DNA of 64,000 nt from Candidatus Aegiribacteria sp. (GCA_030620995.1 JAUXIK010000005.1:1-64000); one strand, 5' to 3'. Shown: positions 49,450-59,532, counted from the stretch's first letter. Made by a program: numbers and translations. The notes: generated by a model not told the origin, from the letters alone.

Positions 49450-50217
49450 ATGACTGAAGCGAGAATGAGAACGGTAGACTACAACCTGTATTATGGGAGC
49501 TTCAAGGCTCTCACTAATGTAACACTCAATATTCCCGTAAACCGGATCACCGCTATCATTGGTCCATCCGGCTGCGGAAAGAGTTCACTTCTTCGGAGTT
49601 TTAACAGAATGAATGAACTCATTCCCGGAGTAAGGACAACGGGGGAGGTTTTCCTCGACGGTGAGAATATCTTCAGCAAGGACGTTGTTGAATTGAGGAA
49701 AAAGGTTGGAATGGTGTTTCAGCGTCCTAATCCCTTCCCAAAATCGGTTTATGATAACGTGGCGTACGGTCCGAGGATACATGGGATCAGGGACAAAACC
49801 ATACTTGCGGAAATAGTTGAATCAAGTCTGAAATCAGCGGCTCTCTGGGACGAAGTAAAGGATAACCTGGGCAAGTCCGGTCTTGCTCTCTCAGGAGGAC
49901 AGCAGCAGAGACTCTGCATAGCAAGAGCTCTTGCCATTGAACCGGAAGTCGTTCTGATGGATGAACCTGCCTCTGCTCTGGATCCTGTGGCCACACTGAA
50001 AATCGAAGAACTGATGGAGAAACTGAAACAGAAATACACAATAGTGATAGTAACACACAACATGCAGCAGGCCGCAAGAGTATCTGATTTCACGGCGTTC
50101 ATGCTTACCGACGAGCAGAGATCAGGTAATATGATCGAGTTCGGTCCAACCACCGACATCTTTACAAATCCGGTAGATTCACGGACAGAGGATTACATTT
50201 CGGGACGGTTCGGCTGA
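49450..50217 (+). CDS. pstB: Phosphate ABC transporter ATPase PstB
   Basis: [50 protein letters not shown]. Confidence 0.96.
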   Translation: MTEARMRTVDYNLYYGSFKALTNVTLNIPVNRITAIIGPSGCGKSSLLRSFNRMNELIPGVRTTGEVFLDGENIFSKDVVELRKKVGMVFQRPNPFPKSVYDNVAYGPRIHGIRDKTILAEIVESSLKSAALWDEVKDNLGKSGLALSGGQQQRLCIARALAIEPEVVLMDEPASALDPVATLKIEELMEKLKQKYTIVIVTHNMQQAARVSDFTAFMLTDEQRSGNMIEFGPTTDIFTNPVDSRTEDYISGRFG

Positions 50218-50258
50218 GTTATGATTAAGACAGCGCAGATTGAAGAGGAAAAGAAACC

Positions 50259-50915
50259 ATGTTGATCAGAGAGACATATGAAGCTGAATTGGACAGCATC
50301 AGGGAAGCCCTGATGCGGCTTTCCCGAATGGCTGAAGTTTCAGTTCAGGAATCCGTGCGGATTCTTAAGAACAGGCTTTTCGAAGAGGGAGAACAACTGA
50401 TCCAGAACGATAATGTGATCAACAGAAAATGCTTTGAAATTGAAGAAAGCTGTCTGAACATCATAGCAACCCAGCAGCCCGTAGCGGGAGATCTTCGTTT
50501 CATTTTCGCTGGAATGCAGATAGCGATGGAACTGGAGAGAATTGCTGATTACGCAAAAGGGATTGCGGCCATCAATATGAGAATTTCTCCCGGAGAGCAT
50601 ATCAAACCCCTTATTGACATACCCAGGATGTCTGAGAAAGCATGTGAAATGCTTCGGAAAGCAATAGATGCTTTTCTTAACAGGGATATCGCGGCAATAG
50701 AAGAAATCCCACCTATGGATGTTGAAATCGATCTGCTTTATGAACAGGTTTACAGAGAACTCCTGACTCACGTAATGCAGAAACCTGAGATAATAAACGA
50801 CGCAATGATGCTGACGTTTGTCGCTCACAACCTGGAGAGGGTCGGAGACAGAGTAATCAATATCTGCGAGCGTGTTGTCTATCTATGTACCGGCAAAGTA
50901 GTTGATCTGGGCTGA
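50259..50915 (+). CDS. phoU: Phosphate transport accessory protein PhoU
   Basis: PhoU repeats (ATQQPVAGDLRFIFAGMQIAMELERIADYAKGIA; VAHNLERVGDRVINICERVVYL). Confidence 0.95.
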   Translation: MLIRETYEAELDSIREALMRLSRMAEVSVQESVRILKNRLFEEGEQLIQNDNVINRKCFEIEESCLNIIATQQPVAGDLRFIFAGMQIAMELERIADYAKGIAAINMRISPGEHIKPLIDIPRMSEKACEMLRKAIDAFLNRDIAAIEEIPPMDVEIDLLYEQVYRELLTHVMQKPEIINDAMMLTFVAHNLERVGDRVINICERVVYLCTGKVVDLG

Positions 50916-51043
50916 CAAACCCGGCCGCATATAGTCCGCATATTTCACCCGCTTTGAAAGCACCCTTGCAGGTTTAATTCAACTATAGCCGTTTGCTCCC
51001 CATCAATTTCCATAGGCTTCTTTCCGGTGGCGGATGCGAGTAA

Positions 51044-51380
51044 CTAATATTGCTCCTGTATGTAGTCTTCGATGTATCTCTGGATGATATCGTCCCGTTC
51101 CTGCAATTTGTTTATTAACCAGTGTTTATGAATGAAGCCAACAGTCACCAGGATAGTATGTCCAGAGAGATTATTGATCGTTTCTTCGATCCTGCTGTAG
51201 AATCTTCTATTCCATTCTTCCTTTAAATCCCATAGATCAGGAAAGAGCTTTTTCTGAAGTTTCTCCCAGATGATCTCACTCCATGTATCGTATCCCCTGG
51301 ACTGCATTGCTTTCAAACTTGGTATCAGTGAAATGCCTGGCATGCTCAGTTCCCATGATGATTACAATGTTAGGTTTCAT
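51044..51380 (-). pseudogene. Frameshifted conserved-hypothetical gene
   Basis: Coupled ATG at 51380 (ATGA overlap with upstream stop) reads MKPNIVIIMGTEHARHFTDTKFESNAVQGIRYME*; the body (SRGYDTWSEIIWEKLQ...) is in another frame. Confidence 0.5.
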
Positions 51381-51745
51381 TGTCGGGGAATCAGTATCTC
51401 TTTTAACCTGTCCGGTTGATCAATACGATAGATCGGTGTTCCGGCATTGGTACTCAAGACCGTTACATAGCCGTCTGGATGGTACAGCCACCGAGTAGAC
51501 CCCTCTGCTGTGGTGACGTCAACCTTGTGAGTGAAATCCGGTCTCTCAGGCATGGTGAATGACGTTCTGTTTTCCCAGATACTCTTGAATGATCCCAGCG
51601 TGGCAGAATCGTCGATGGTTTGAATTACCTGAAAGTCCGCGTCCCACACCTTGACCTGAGTGATCTGATCGTCGTTATTTCGGCAGCCTGCCAGGAAGAG
51701 CGGAACAGTGAGTAATAGAAGCGCAGTTATTTTCATTATTTTCAT
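51377..51745 (-). CDS. Small lipoprotein of unknown function
   Basis: Lipobox LFLAGCRNN. Confidence 0.65.
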   Translation of the reverse strand: MKIMKITALLLLTVPLFLAGCRNNDDQITQVKVWDADFQVIQTIDDSATLGSFKSIWENRTSFTMPERPDFTHKVDVTTAEGSTRWLYHPDGYVTVLSTNAGTPIYRIDQPDRLKEILIPRQ

Positions 51746-51905
51746 TCTCCAATGCTTCGGGTCAGTTGACTCACTTCCATTGAATACTCAAGTATCTGTG
51801 GAATGTCACTGCAATACTACTGTATTTGAGTTTTCAAGAAAGGGTTGACGAACCTGATCGAAGGGGTATTAAGCGTGAAAATCGAATTGCCGGGCATGGC
51901 CCGGC

Positions 51906-53012
51906 TCAGGAACTCCCGTGGTCTGCGTAATGGAGAATCCACTCTACGGCAGCATGTCGCTTTCTCTTGACCTTTCGCCTGATCGGGCGCCCGTGTCCGG
52001 GTTCAGGGGTTCTGCCGGCATAGGCGCTGAAAGGCAGCGGTCCCTGCAGGACAGTACGGATGATACGTACTTCCGAACCTTTTCCCCTGGATTCCGCCAG
52101 CGGCGTGGAGAGGTGCCACTTCACCAGTGATATCTTATCATTCTGTATCTCGATAGTTGTTATGCATCTGGGGTGTACACAGCTCCCGCAGTTGAAGTAG
52201 GGCGGATCATCCGGTGTGGGAAACTCAGGCTGGTGCGTGTGACCCGCGATAAGGGGTGTTCCTGTCCTGCGGCACCAGGAAGTGAGCCTGCTTTCAACTT
52301 TCTTCATAAGGGCATAATTCCCTGCCGGTGTTATTCTGGGCCGAAATCCTGCATTCTGGAGCATATGCCATACATGTCTGACCAGGAACCTGCTCAATCG
52401 CCAGAAACGGTCACCGAACAATTCTCCCTGATGGCCATGGGTGACCAGTATCTCCATCCCTGTCCCGCTATGTTTGAGCACGATAGCATCACGGGACCGG
52501 AGCTGCTTGAGAATGGATCTGTCATCGGAAGGAGGGATCTCTCCGGATAGAATCCTGTGCAGCAAACCCGGATTCATGTCTTCTAACATAGGGCTGGGTC
52601 TGCCGTCAAAGTAGAACCACATCGCCGGCATAAGATATTGAGCTATTTGTTCCGGTTGTCTCCATACGTTGTTATGGTTGCCCCAGATGAGAATGAAGCG
52701 TCCTTCCGAGTGCAGATAGCCGAGGCGTATGTAAACGTCGCTGTAAGCCCAGTGAATACGCGAGAAATCGGGATTCTCCCAGAGTTCTTCACCATCACCG
52801 ACCTCGACGTAGGTGAAGCCTTCCTGACGGTACCAGGTCAGTGAGTGCAAGAAAATAATCCTGTTATGTGCGAAATCGTCACCATGTCCGCCGTTACCTC
52901 TGTGACAGTCGCTCATGAATACGATCCGGCTGTCACTGTCTATCATCAGCGGTTCGCGCTGCCATTTTTCGAACAGATTATCAAGTTTCCTGTGGGAAGC
53001 ATTAAGGCTCAT
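51906..53012 (-). CDS. Calcineurin-like metallophosphoesterase
   Basis: FMSDCHRGNGG, GDGEEL, WGNHNNVWRQ, THGHQGE, AGHTHQPEFP. Confidence 0.9.
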   Translation of the reverse strand: MSLNASHRKLDNLFEKWQREPLMIDSDSRIVFMSDCHRGNGGHGDDFAHNRIIFLHSLTWYRQEGFTYVEVGDGEELWENPDFSRIHWAYSDVYIRLGYLHSEGRFILIWGNHNNVWRQPEQIAQYLMPAMWFYFDGRPSPMLEDMNPGLLHRILSGEIPPSDDRSILKQLRSRDAIVLKHSGTGMEILVTHGHQGELFGDRFWRLSRFLVRHVWHMLQNAGFRPRITPAGNYALMKKVESRLTSWCRRTGTPLIAGHTHQPEFPTPDDPPYFNCGSCVHPRCITTIEIQNDKISLVKWHLSTPLAESRGKGSEVRIIRTVLQGPLPFSAYAGRTPEPGHGRPIRRKVKRKRHAAVEWILHYADHGSS

Positions 53013-53072
53013 CCGGTTCCTTTCCAGATGGATAGAAAGCTGTCAGGATACAGGCATTCGCGTGGTGGAAAA

Positions 53073-54254
53073 TTATGTTTTCACTGTACTTTTCTTGCAG
53101 ATCATTTCCCAGCTGCCTGTACATGATTGGAGAGTATTCCTGTGCCTTGATGCCACACGAAGTTCATAGAAGATGACGATGGAACCAAGCGTTACAGGCA
53201 CATAGAGCAGAAAGAATCGCTGGAGCAGTGAGTACACGCCCAGCATTGACTCCGGGACGACTGTGGACATCAATGCGGCAATGCTCAATTCGGCTATGCC
53301 ACTGCCTCCGGGGCTCGGAGAAAAGTAGATGATACACATAAGGACGGCCTGGATAGTGATTACAGTCATGAAGTCGCAGGAAATGCCAAGCCCTCTGACC
53401 ACCAGATACGCGATTACATATTTGTTCAGATACAGGATCAGTGTGAGGACAAGGCTCAATGGGATCATCATTTTGCAGCTGCCGAAGAACAGCTTTGATG
53501 AATCCCTGAATGAGTCAACCTCGAGAGTTACTCTGCTGGTTATCCTTCTCAGTCTGCTGCCTATCCTGGAAAACCTGCCTGAGAACCAGTCGGTGAACCT
53601 TCCGAGAACCAGCGTAAACAGCTCCGGTCTGGCCAGCGCGAATGCCAGCAGTACGAATTCTATGAAAAAAATCACGAAGCATAGCATTATGATGCCTGTA
53701 TAACGGCTGCCATAAGCTCCGTTAAGCAGAAAGAGAGCCAGCGCAGCGCCTGAGATGAAGACTATCAGAGTGGAAAGGTAATTGAATGCGGCAACGAATA
53801 TAGCCTGACCTATGGATGCGCCTTTCCGGTGGTAAACGTAAAACTGGGCAGGTCCTCCACCCCCTTGAGATGGAGTAATCGCACCTGCGAAAGTATTGGC
53901 CAGATTGGCTCTGAGGCTTGTCATGAATTCCACTCCCGGATCCAGCTTCTTCATGAAAACATGGTTTCTGAAAGCACCCAGCAGTATGTCGAATATCAGC
54001 AGGACAACAGTGAGAAAAAGGAATTCCGTATCGTAATTTCTGAACGCCTCTATAGCGCCTTCGGAGTGAGTCCTGATGAACAGAATGGTCAGAGCGGCAA
54101 TTGTCAGGAAGATAAAGATCAGAAGTCCCTTCCGTATCTTCCTTCCGCTTATCCTTGGTGCAAGATACTCGGTATTAAGTGCAGCCGGCTCCCCGGTCGG
54201 GCTTATATCTATTCCGAAGGATGGATCACTGCCTGAATCTTCACCGGAATTCAT
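53073..54254 (-). CDS. Lysylphosphatidylglycerol synthase-TM/flippase-like (UPF0104) membrane protein
   Basis: Multi-TM; ANTFAGAITPSQGGGGPAQFYVYHRKGASIGQA, FSPSPGGSGIAELSIAALM. Confidence 0.85.
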   Translation of the reverse strand: MNSGEDSGSDPSFGIDISPTGEPAALNTEYLAPRISGRKIRKGLLIFIFLTIAALTILFIRTHSEGAIEAFRNYDTEFLFLTVVLLIFDILLGAFRNHVFMKKLDPGVEFMTSLRANLANTFAGAITPSQGGGGPAQFYVYHRKGASIGQAIFVAAFNYLSTLIVFISGAALALFLLNGAYGSRYTGIIMLCFVIFFIEFVLLAFALARPELFTLVLGRFTDWFSGRFSRIGSRLRRITSRVTLEVDSFRDSSKLFFGSCKMMIPLSLVLTLILYLNKYVIAYLVVRGLGISCDFMTVITIQAVLMCIIYFSPSPGGSGIAELSIAALMSTVVPESMLGVYSLLQRFFLLYVPVTLGSIVIFYELRVASRHRNTLQSCTGSWEMICKKSTVKT

Positions 54255-54255
54255 A

Positions 54256-56715
54256 TCACTCTGTCAGGCTTAGTTCGGCCGTTTGTTGTGGTATCTCCCA
54301 TAGGTCGGGAGAAGCTGTCCGGCCGGGAGGAGTCATCACCCACGGTCTTGAATCGTCTCCAATTATGAAGGGGGCGTTCCAGATTGTTTCCAGTGCCGCC
54401 ATCCAGCTTCTGGACAGCCCGACTTTCCTGGCCTCATCGGACATACTGCGTCGAAGTTCCATATTATCCGCCAGTCTGACAATGGATTCCATGAGATTCT
54501 CCACATTACGACCGGAATAGACAAGACCACTGCGGTAAGGAATGATGATTTCCTGAGGACCGCCCAGATTGGTGACTATTGCAGGTAAACCTGATGACTG
54601 GGCTTCCAGAACAGAATTCCCGAAGGTATCGGTGGTGCTGGGAAAAACAAAAATGTCACCCGAGGCATAAACCTTATACAGTTCCTCACCGGATAATACT
54701 CCGCAGAAGTATGCTCCACTGCCTTTGAGCATCCTGCGAAGCTCTGAGAGGTAAGGACCATTTCCAGCGATGTACAGTTCCAGATCATCTCTGGTCTTCC
54801 TCAATCTGAGGAAAGCTTCGGCAAGAACATCGAGATCCTTCTCAACGGAAATCCTGCCAACGTAGAGCAGCTTTAGTGTCTCCGGTCGTCCACCGTATTT
54901 CAGAAGAGTTGAAGAATCACGCCAGACGGGAGAGAATCGGTCGGAATCCGTTCCCCGGGGAAAGATCGCCATCTTTTCTTCGGGAATACCCATTGATTCA
55001 AGATCATCGATGTAGAACCTGCTTGGAACGAGTATTCTGTCAACACTCCCGTAGAACCAGGCCATGGCTGACACAGCGAACTCACCAATCCTCGCGTCCT
55101 GGACTATCTGATTGATATGCCTTGGAAAATCCGTGTGATATATGGCGACTGTTGGTATGCCAAGGAGTTTGCCTATGGCAAGAGCGGCCACTCCCAGTGG
55201 CCCCGGAGTGGATATATAGAGCATACCGAAGTCATTCTCGTCGATAAATCTGAGCATCTCCAGAAAGGGAGGAACAGAGAGAAGCTTCACATGATATCCA
55301 GGAATCGGGAATTCAAGTAGAGGTGAAAAGTTGACCACCCATCCGGGAAAGGAGAGAGGTCGACTCTGGCAGGTGATAAGAGCCAGTTGCCGGCCTGCAG
55401 AAACCGCTATGCTGCTGAATTTCTGCAGAGTCCGTGAGACTCCGTTGAGGTCGTCAATAGTATCGGTGATCCAGGCACGTTTCACCCTGCTCCTCCCGCA
55501 GGTGTTTCCACCGACTATTCTCCTTGATATCGTTTCCATTGCATCAGTTCCCCTTTTTCTGTCAAGGTGGGCAATAGGGTAAGGGAAGTTCAGCAGTACG
55601 ACAGGAATAAGTGCGGTGAAGGCTTCCATTGCATCGAGCAGCTTCCCACCGGATATCCTCTCTGCGAGAAGGGGCAGGTAGTGCTGGAGAAGCCTGTTTG
55701 TCAGTCTGTTAAGTATCTCAAAGGTTTTTTCATCGATCCCCTTATGAGCGAGACCGGGATTTTTCGGAGATAGATTGAGATCCTTCCCGATCTCCATCAA
55801 TTCTTTTACAAGAAAAGCCTCAAAGTCAAGTTCATCGGAGTGTCTGGCCCATTTCAGCATCTGATGAAAGAGAAAGTCAACTTTGTGCCAGACAGTCGGT
55901 TCTTCGTCTGCCACTGATGGATGGAAGAACCTGTCGGCGATCAGTGTGGCCATTGCAGGAACTTTCTTGTGGGTGAATCTGTCACGGTAGAAAGAATAGG
56001 CAATAGAGTAGATTGAGTAGGCTGCCCTGACGGCGCTGCCATTCTGTCCTTCAGGCAGTCCCTTTCCCTGTCGAATCCCGTCAAGAAACCCCCTGATATC
56101 TTTCGCACCCTCTACCGAGGTGTACGTCAGACCAATGAACCTGCTGCAATGATCATCCGATCCACCCGTGAAACCGCAGAAGGAATGATTCTCCCTGGCA
56201 GCCCGTACCACTGATGCCACGGCATTGTTCTCATATCTGGATCTGGTCCCGTTCAGGGACTCGACCAGATCAAGGCATCTGACAACCCTTGCAAATTCAC
56301 CGGGAGTCAACTCCTCCCCGGGGAAGAAGAAAGGGTGGGCCATGGAGTGCAGGAGTCTCTCCTCTTTAAGGTAGTCAACCAGTTCAAAGAAGTTTCTCCT
56401 GAGTATACAAATCTCCTGGTGCTGCTCCGGCGTCAGGTTGTAGACAAGAAGGTGGACGGTTTTCCTTGACTCCGGGAGCCGGGTCGACACTTCCTCACTG
56501 ATGAAGACACCCGGAAGCTCGGCAATTTCAAGGCAACCGTCGATTGTATTGATATCCGTTATGGTGACCAGATCCATACCCCTCCTTCGCGCGATGGAGT
56601 AGATCAGCTCAGGCGGAGTGAAGCATTCGGGAGTTTTCAGGGAACGGAGTATCCATCGGGAACTTTTTCGGGAGTGAAGAGAATGTACATGCATATCGCA
56701 TTTAATCGAGCTCAT
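54256..56715 (-). CDS. PHP-domain protein fused to family 4 glycosyltransferase
   Basis: N-terminal DMHVHSLHSRKSS PHP motif; C-terminal GT4 LLYVGRISVEKDLDVLAEAF, FVFPSTTDTFGNSVLEAQSSGLPAIVTNLGGPQEII. Confidence 0.92.
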   Translation of the reverse strand: MSSIKCDMHVHSLHSRKSSRWILRSLKTPECFTPPELIYSIARRRGMDLVTITDINTIDGCLEIAELPGVFISEEVSTRLPESRKTVHLLVYNLTPEQHQEICILRRNFFELVDYLKEERLLHSMAHPFFFPGEELTPGEFARVVRCLDLVESLNGTRSRYENNAVASVVRAARENHSFCGFTGGSDDHCSRFIGLTYTSVEGAKDIRGFLDGIRQGKGLPEGQNGSAVRAAYSIYSIAYSFYRDRFTHKKVPAMATLIADRFFHPSVADEEPTVWHKVDFLFHQMLKWARHSDELDFEAFLVKELMEIGKDLNLSPKNPGLAHKGIDEKTFEILNRLTNRLLQHYLPLLAERISGGKLLDAMEAFTALIPVVLLNFPYPIAHLDRKRGTDAMETISRRIVGGNTCGRSRVKRAWITDTIDDLNGVSRTLQKFSSIAVSAGRQLALITCQSRPLSFPGWVVNFSPLLEFPIPGYHVKLLSVPPFLEMLRFIDENDFGMLYISTPGPLGVAALAIGKLLGIPTVAIYHTDFPRHINQIVQDARIGEFAVSAMAWFYGSVDRILVPSRFYIDDLESMGIPEEKMAIFPRGTDSDRFSPVWRDSSTLLKYGGRPETLKLLYVGRISVEKDLDVLAEAFLRLRKTRDDLELYIAGNGPYLSELRRMLKGSGAYFCGVLSGEELYKVYASGDIFVFPSTTDTFGNSVLEAQSSGLPAIVTNLGGPQEIIIPYRSGLVYSGRNVENLMESIVRLADNMELRRSMSDEARKVGLSRSWMAALETIWNAPFIIGDDSRPWVMTPPGRTASPDLWEIPQQTAELSLTE

Positions 56716-56793
56716 TTTTCGACCTCCTCGGATTTTCTTAAATACACTGAAAGCAATCTTAAATAAAATTGATTCGGAACCTGTCGAGAATGG

Positions 56794-57558
56794 TCATACA
56801 GCTGTCACAGGAATGCCTGAGCAGGATTTTATCATCAACTCGAGATTTTCAGATGAATCTGACTGTATGGTATGACATGGCCGGTCGCTGAAACGGTAAT
56901 GCCTTAATTTTCCAACCTGCCTGACCAGATTATCCCTCCCCAGGTATCGGTCAGAGTAGACCTGCTCCATCTTTCTGTTGCAATCGTGAACGAACACATC
57001 CGCAGATGAGGTTCTTAGATTGCCTGCGGCAAAGATGCTCTTCATCCTTCCCGGAGCGGTATTCTTCCATCCAACCGGACCATCGACGAGTATTACATCC
57101 CATGAATTCTTCCCGATATCCTCGGGAAAATCCATTCTGAGGTACTCGGGGTGAGCGAGGAGCTCATGCCATTCAATCAATATGGTATTGTATTCGATAA
57201 GGAAGGCATTGATCGATTGGTTGAGGCTGGTTACTCTGCTGAACCATACGGGATGATCCTCAAGAAACACCGTCTCCCCGCAGCGGTTCAGCAGCGACCA
57301 GAACAGGCTGTCATTACCCAGTCCGAAAACCAGAAGGCGACAGGGGCACCTTGCCTTGATAATTCTGGCTATGCAGAGTATCTCGCTGGGGCGCATACAT
57401 ATGTTATAAGCAATCTTCATCAGGGTTACCCGAATAATACCAGTTTTCACGGTGCACAGATACAGAATAGGCCTGAAGGCTGTTCTACGAAGAAGATCCA
57501 GAAATCGGGGTAATCCGCTTTTCCAGAAGACCCTGCGAATAGCTTCTATAAGTGTCAT
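56794..57558 (-). CDS. DUF579 (IRX15/glucuronoxylan methyltransferase-like) family protein
   Basis: LLVFGLGNDSLFWSLLNRCGETVFLEDHPVW; WDVILVDGPVGWKNTAPGRMKSIFAAGNL...ADVFVHDCNRKMEQVYSDRYL; RBS AAGGAG before ATG 57558. Confidence 0.75.
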   Translation of the reverse strand: MTLIEAIRRVFWKSGLPRFLDLLRRTAFRPILYLCTVKTGIIRVTLMKIAYNICMRPSEILCIARIIKARCPCRLLVFGLGNDSLFWSLLNRCGETVFLEDHPVWFSRVTSLNQSINAFLIEYNTILIEWHELLAHPEYLRMDFPEDIGKNSWDVILVDGPVGWKNTAPGRMKSIFAAGNLRTSSADVFVHDCNRKMEQVYSDRYLGRDNLVRQVGKLRHYRFSDRPCHTIQSDSSENLELMIKSCSGIPVTAV

Positions 57559-57813
57559 TCGTCTCCTTACTGTATTTAAGGCCTTTTCCTCCATCATCCT
57601 GAAATGTCCGTGATTGGAGTATGAGAAACGATTGATGTGAGCCGGGGGAGAACTGTGTGCGGGGAGCAAAGGTATCTGCTGGTTTCGGTTGCAGCAGATA
57701 GCTATCAGTATCTCCTGGTTTTTGAAAAAGAGAACCCGGCTCACGATTACTTTTAATTTCTGCACTGATACTGTCTGTAATTCGTTGCGGTATCACTTGA
57801 TACCGGGAATGAA

Positions 57814-58410
57814 TTACATGGATAGACTGGGTATACAATCTGAAACTTCTGTGCTGTCAGGTGACGGAGTGATCGTTTTTCTCGAATCACGGATATCCAC
57901 GTACTCCTGACCTGGATTCAGCAGATACAGCGGTGTCCAGTTTATCAGTATGTTTTCCTTTTCGTTGGGATCAACCATGACTCTGAACCTGTTCCCGGGA
58001 TATAGGAAAGCAGGCTTAATAAGGTTAGCATTCTCTATATAAACTGTTCTGTAAGGATCATGAATTTCGGTGGTTATCTCCAGTTCGATCCGCATTACAG
58101 GTCCGTCACCTGTCATTCTTGTTGTTTCATAGATTGATACAAATCTGGCGATACCGATTAAGCCGGTATTCATGAGCCTGTCTGTCATTCTACGCGCCTG
58201 TTTCAAGCTAACGGACAGAGCAATAATCACAAGCAAAGGCGCTAAAACAAGCAGCATTCCCGCAATGAAGTGACCGTTTAGAAAGAATGGAATAAGCTTG
58301 CCGGATAGTTGAGTGCTTTGTATAACCAGAAGGATTCCAAGAAAGAAGAATGGAACGGCCATCATCACTGACAGCCACCAGCGATTCCTGCTGCGCAATT
58401 CCGGATTCAT
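57814..58410 (-). CDS. Membrane protein, DUF3592-like
   Basis: Two TM segments followed by beta-rich domain (GIARFVSIYETTRMTGDGPVMRIELEITTEIHDPYRTVY). Confidence 0.55.
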   Translation of the reverse strand: MNPELRSRNRWWLSVMMAVPFFFLGILLVIQSTQLSGKLIPFFLNGHFIAGMLLVLAPLLVIIALSVSLKQARRMTDRLMNTGLIGIARFVSIYETTRMTGDGPVMRIELEITTEIHDPYRTVYIENANLIKPAFLYPGNRFRVMVDPNEKENILINWTPLYLLNPGQEYVDIRDSRKTITPSPDSTEVSDCIPSLSM

Positions 58411-58463
58411 TCATATCTCCTAACATTGTATTCACAAACTACAGCACCATGATAAAGAGACAT

Positions 58464-58481
58464 TGTTAAGAGAGTATTAAG
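58464..58481 (-). promoter_or_regulatory. Pho-box-like site upstream of 57814..58410
   Basis: Minus strand: CTTAATA-CTCT-CTTAACA (7-4-7). Confidence 0.55.
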
Positions 58482-58732
58482 ATTTGAACAGGATTTGTTT
58501 ACAATATCCCGTAGACAGGAAGCAGTAGCGGGATACATATACCGAAGAACATCAGACATCGGGCGATGGCATATTGACAATAGGTGTCAGAAGCCATGAC
58601 TTTGATCCGATTGCTTCTCTGATTGACGGAGATTGTAACTTGATAGCCTTGAATGACAGCTGGAAACAGACAACCAGCGCTCATCCGGCAGTCAGGTTTA
58701 TCGGTATCTGAGTGTTCTCAATTATTACGAAG

Positions 58733-58761
58733 CATAACAATTCTTTAATACTTCCTTAACA
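58733..58761 (+). promoter_or_regulatory. Pho-box-like triple repeat upstream of 58830..59441
   Basis: CATAACA-ATTC-TTTAATA-CTTC-CTTAACA in 11-bp register. Confidence 0.6.
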
Positions 58762-58829
58762 CCCGTTTCTGATTATCTGCACATGGAAAGATGTAACAGC
58801 AACAATCATGGAACATATGCAGGAAAGGA

Positions 58830-59441
58830 ATGGATATGAAAAATATTCTGGTACTGGTCCTGTTCTTTGTCCTTGTGCAAACAGCGATAGCTGCTACGGA
58901 AACCTGTGACTGGGAAGGGACCTATACCATTATGGGTTATTATGGTACTGGAGAGCCCCCCGTCTTCGCAACGATTGATACCGATCCTGTTCACGGCGGT
59001 TCACAGTCTCTCTGTCTTGAAGACAACTCACCGAGCGGAACACCGCAGGCATTCGTCGCGTGGATCACCGGGCTTTCAGACGGAGATGTGGTAGATGGAT
59101 CATTCTGGCGATATGACACGACACCTGGAACCGCTCCTTCCTGCCGTATCTATGCCCACTGGAACGATGACCCCGGTGACATAAGCGGCTACAACGGCAG
59201 CGCCGGTGGTTCAAGCGATTATGGTTCAGGTGAAGGCTGGGATCTTAATTCTCATTCCTGGACAGTCGAGGGAGGTCACACAGGTCTGGTCATCGAGGCA
59301 AGGATCTATTCAAGCGCTGGTGATATCGTGTGGATAGATGATATGACGATAACTGCTCCTGATGGAACTTCAATCATGACTCCGGGGAATATCACTTCCC
59401 TTGAGCGGAATACCTGGGCTGACATTAAGGCAACATTCTGA
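58830..59441 (+). CDS. Secreted protein of unknown function, CBM-like
   Basis: Signal peptide MKNILVLVLFFVLVQTAIAA; beta-rich, IVWIDDMTIT near C-terminus. Confidence 0.65.
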   Translation: MDMKNILVLVLFFVLVQTAIAATETCDWEGTYTIMGYYGTGEPPVFATIDTDPVHGGSQSLCLEDNSPSGTPQAFVAWITGLSDGDVVDGSFWRYDTTPGTAPSCRIYAHWNDDPGDISGYNGSAGGSSDYGSGEGWDLNSHSWTVEGGHTGLVIEARIYSSAGDIVWIDDMTITAPDGTSIMTPGNITSLERNTWADIKATF

Positions 59442-59496
59442 TAGAAATCCGGACTGGATTTACTCAGATTTACCATCGGTTTCGAACAAAAGCACA

Positions 59497-59532
59497 AACA
59501 GCGGGGAAGATAAATACTTCCCCGCTGTTTTG
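59497..59532 (+). terminator. Rho-independent terminator
   Basis: AAACAGCGGGGAAG-ATAAATA-CTTCCCCGCTGTTTT. Confidence 0.88.

Noticed and set aside
49749-50159. 136-aa antisense ORF over pstB, rich in Ser/Ala
   Set aside because: Mirror frame of a highly conserved ATPase; no independent support.
41701-56748. Recurring (A/G)(G/T)TATTTAAG near several gene starts (e.g. 18414, 12402, 41701(-), 56737(-))
   Set aside because: AT-rich, appears in both orientations at variable distances; could be -10-like or chance. Needs a genome-wide enrichment test.
57559-57765. N-terminal 69-residue extension of the DUF579-like ORF in the supplied track
   Set aside because: Low-complexity non-conserved leader; a good RBS (AAGGAG) precedes ATG 57558.
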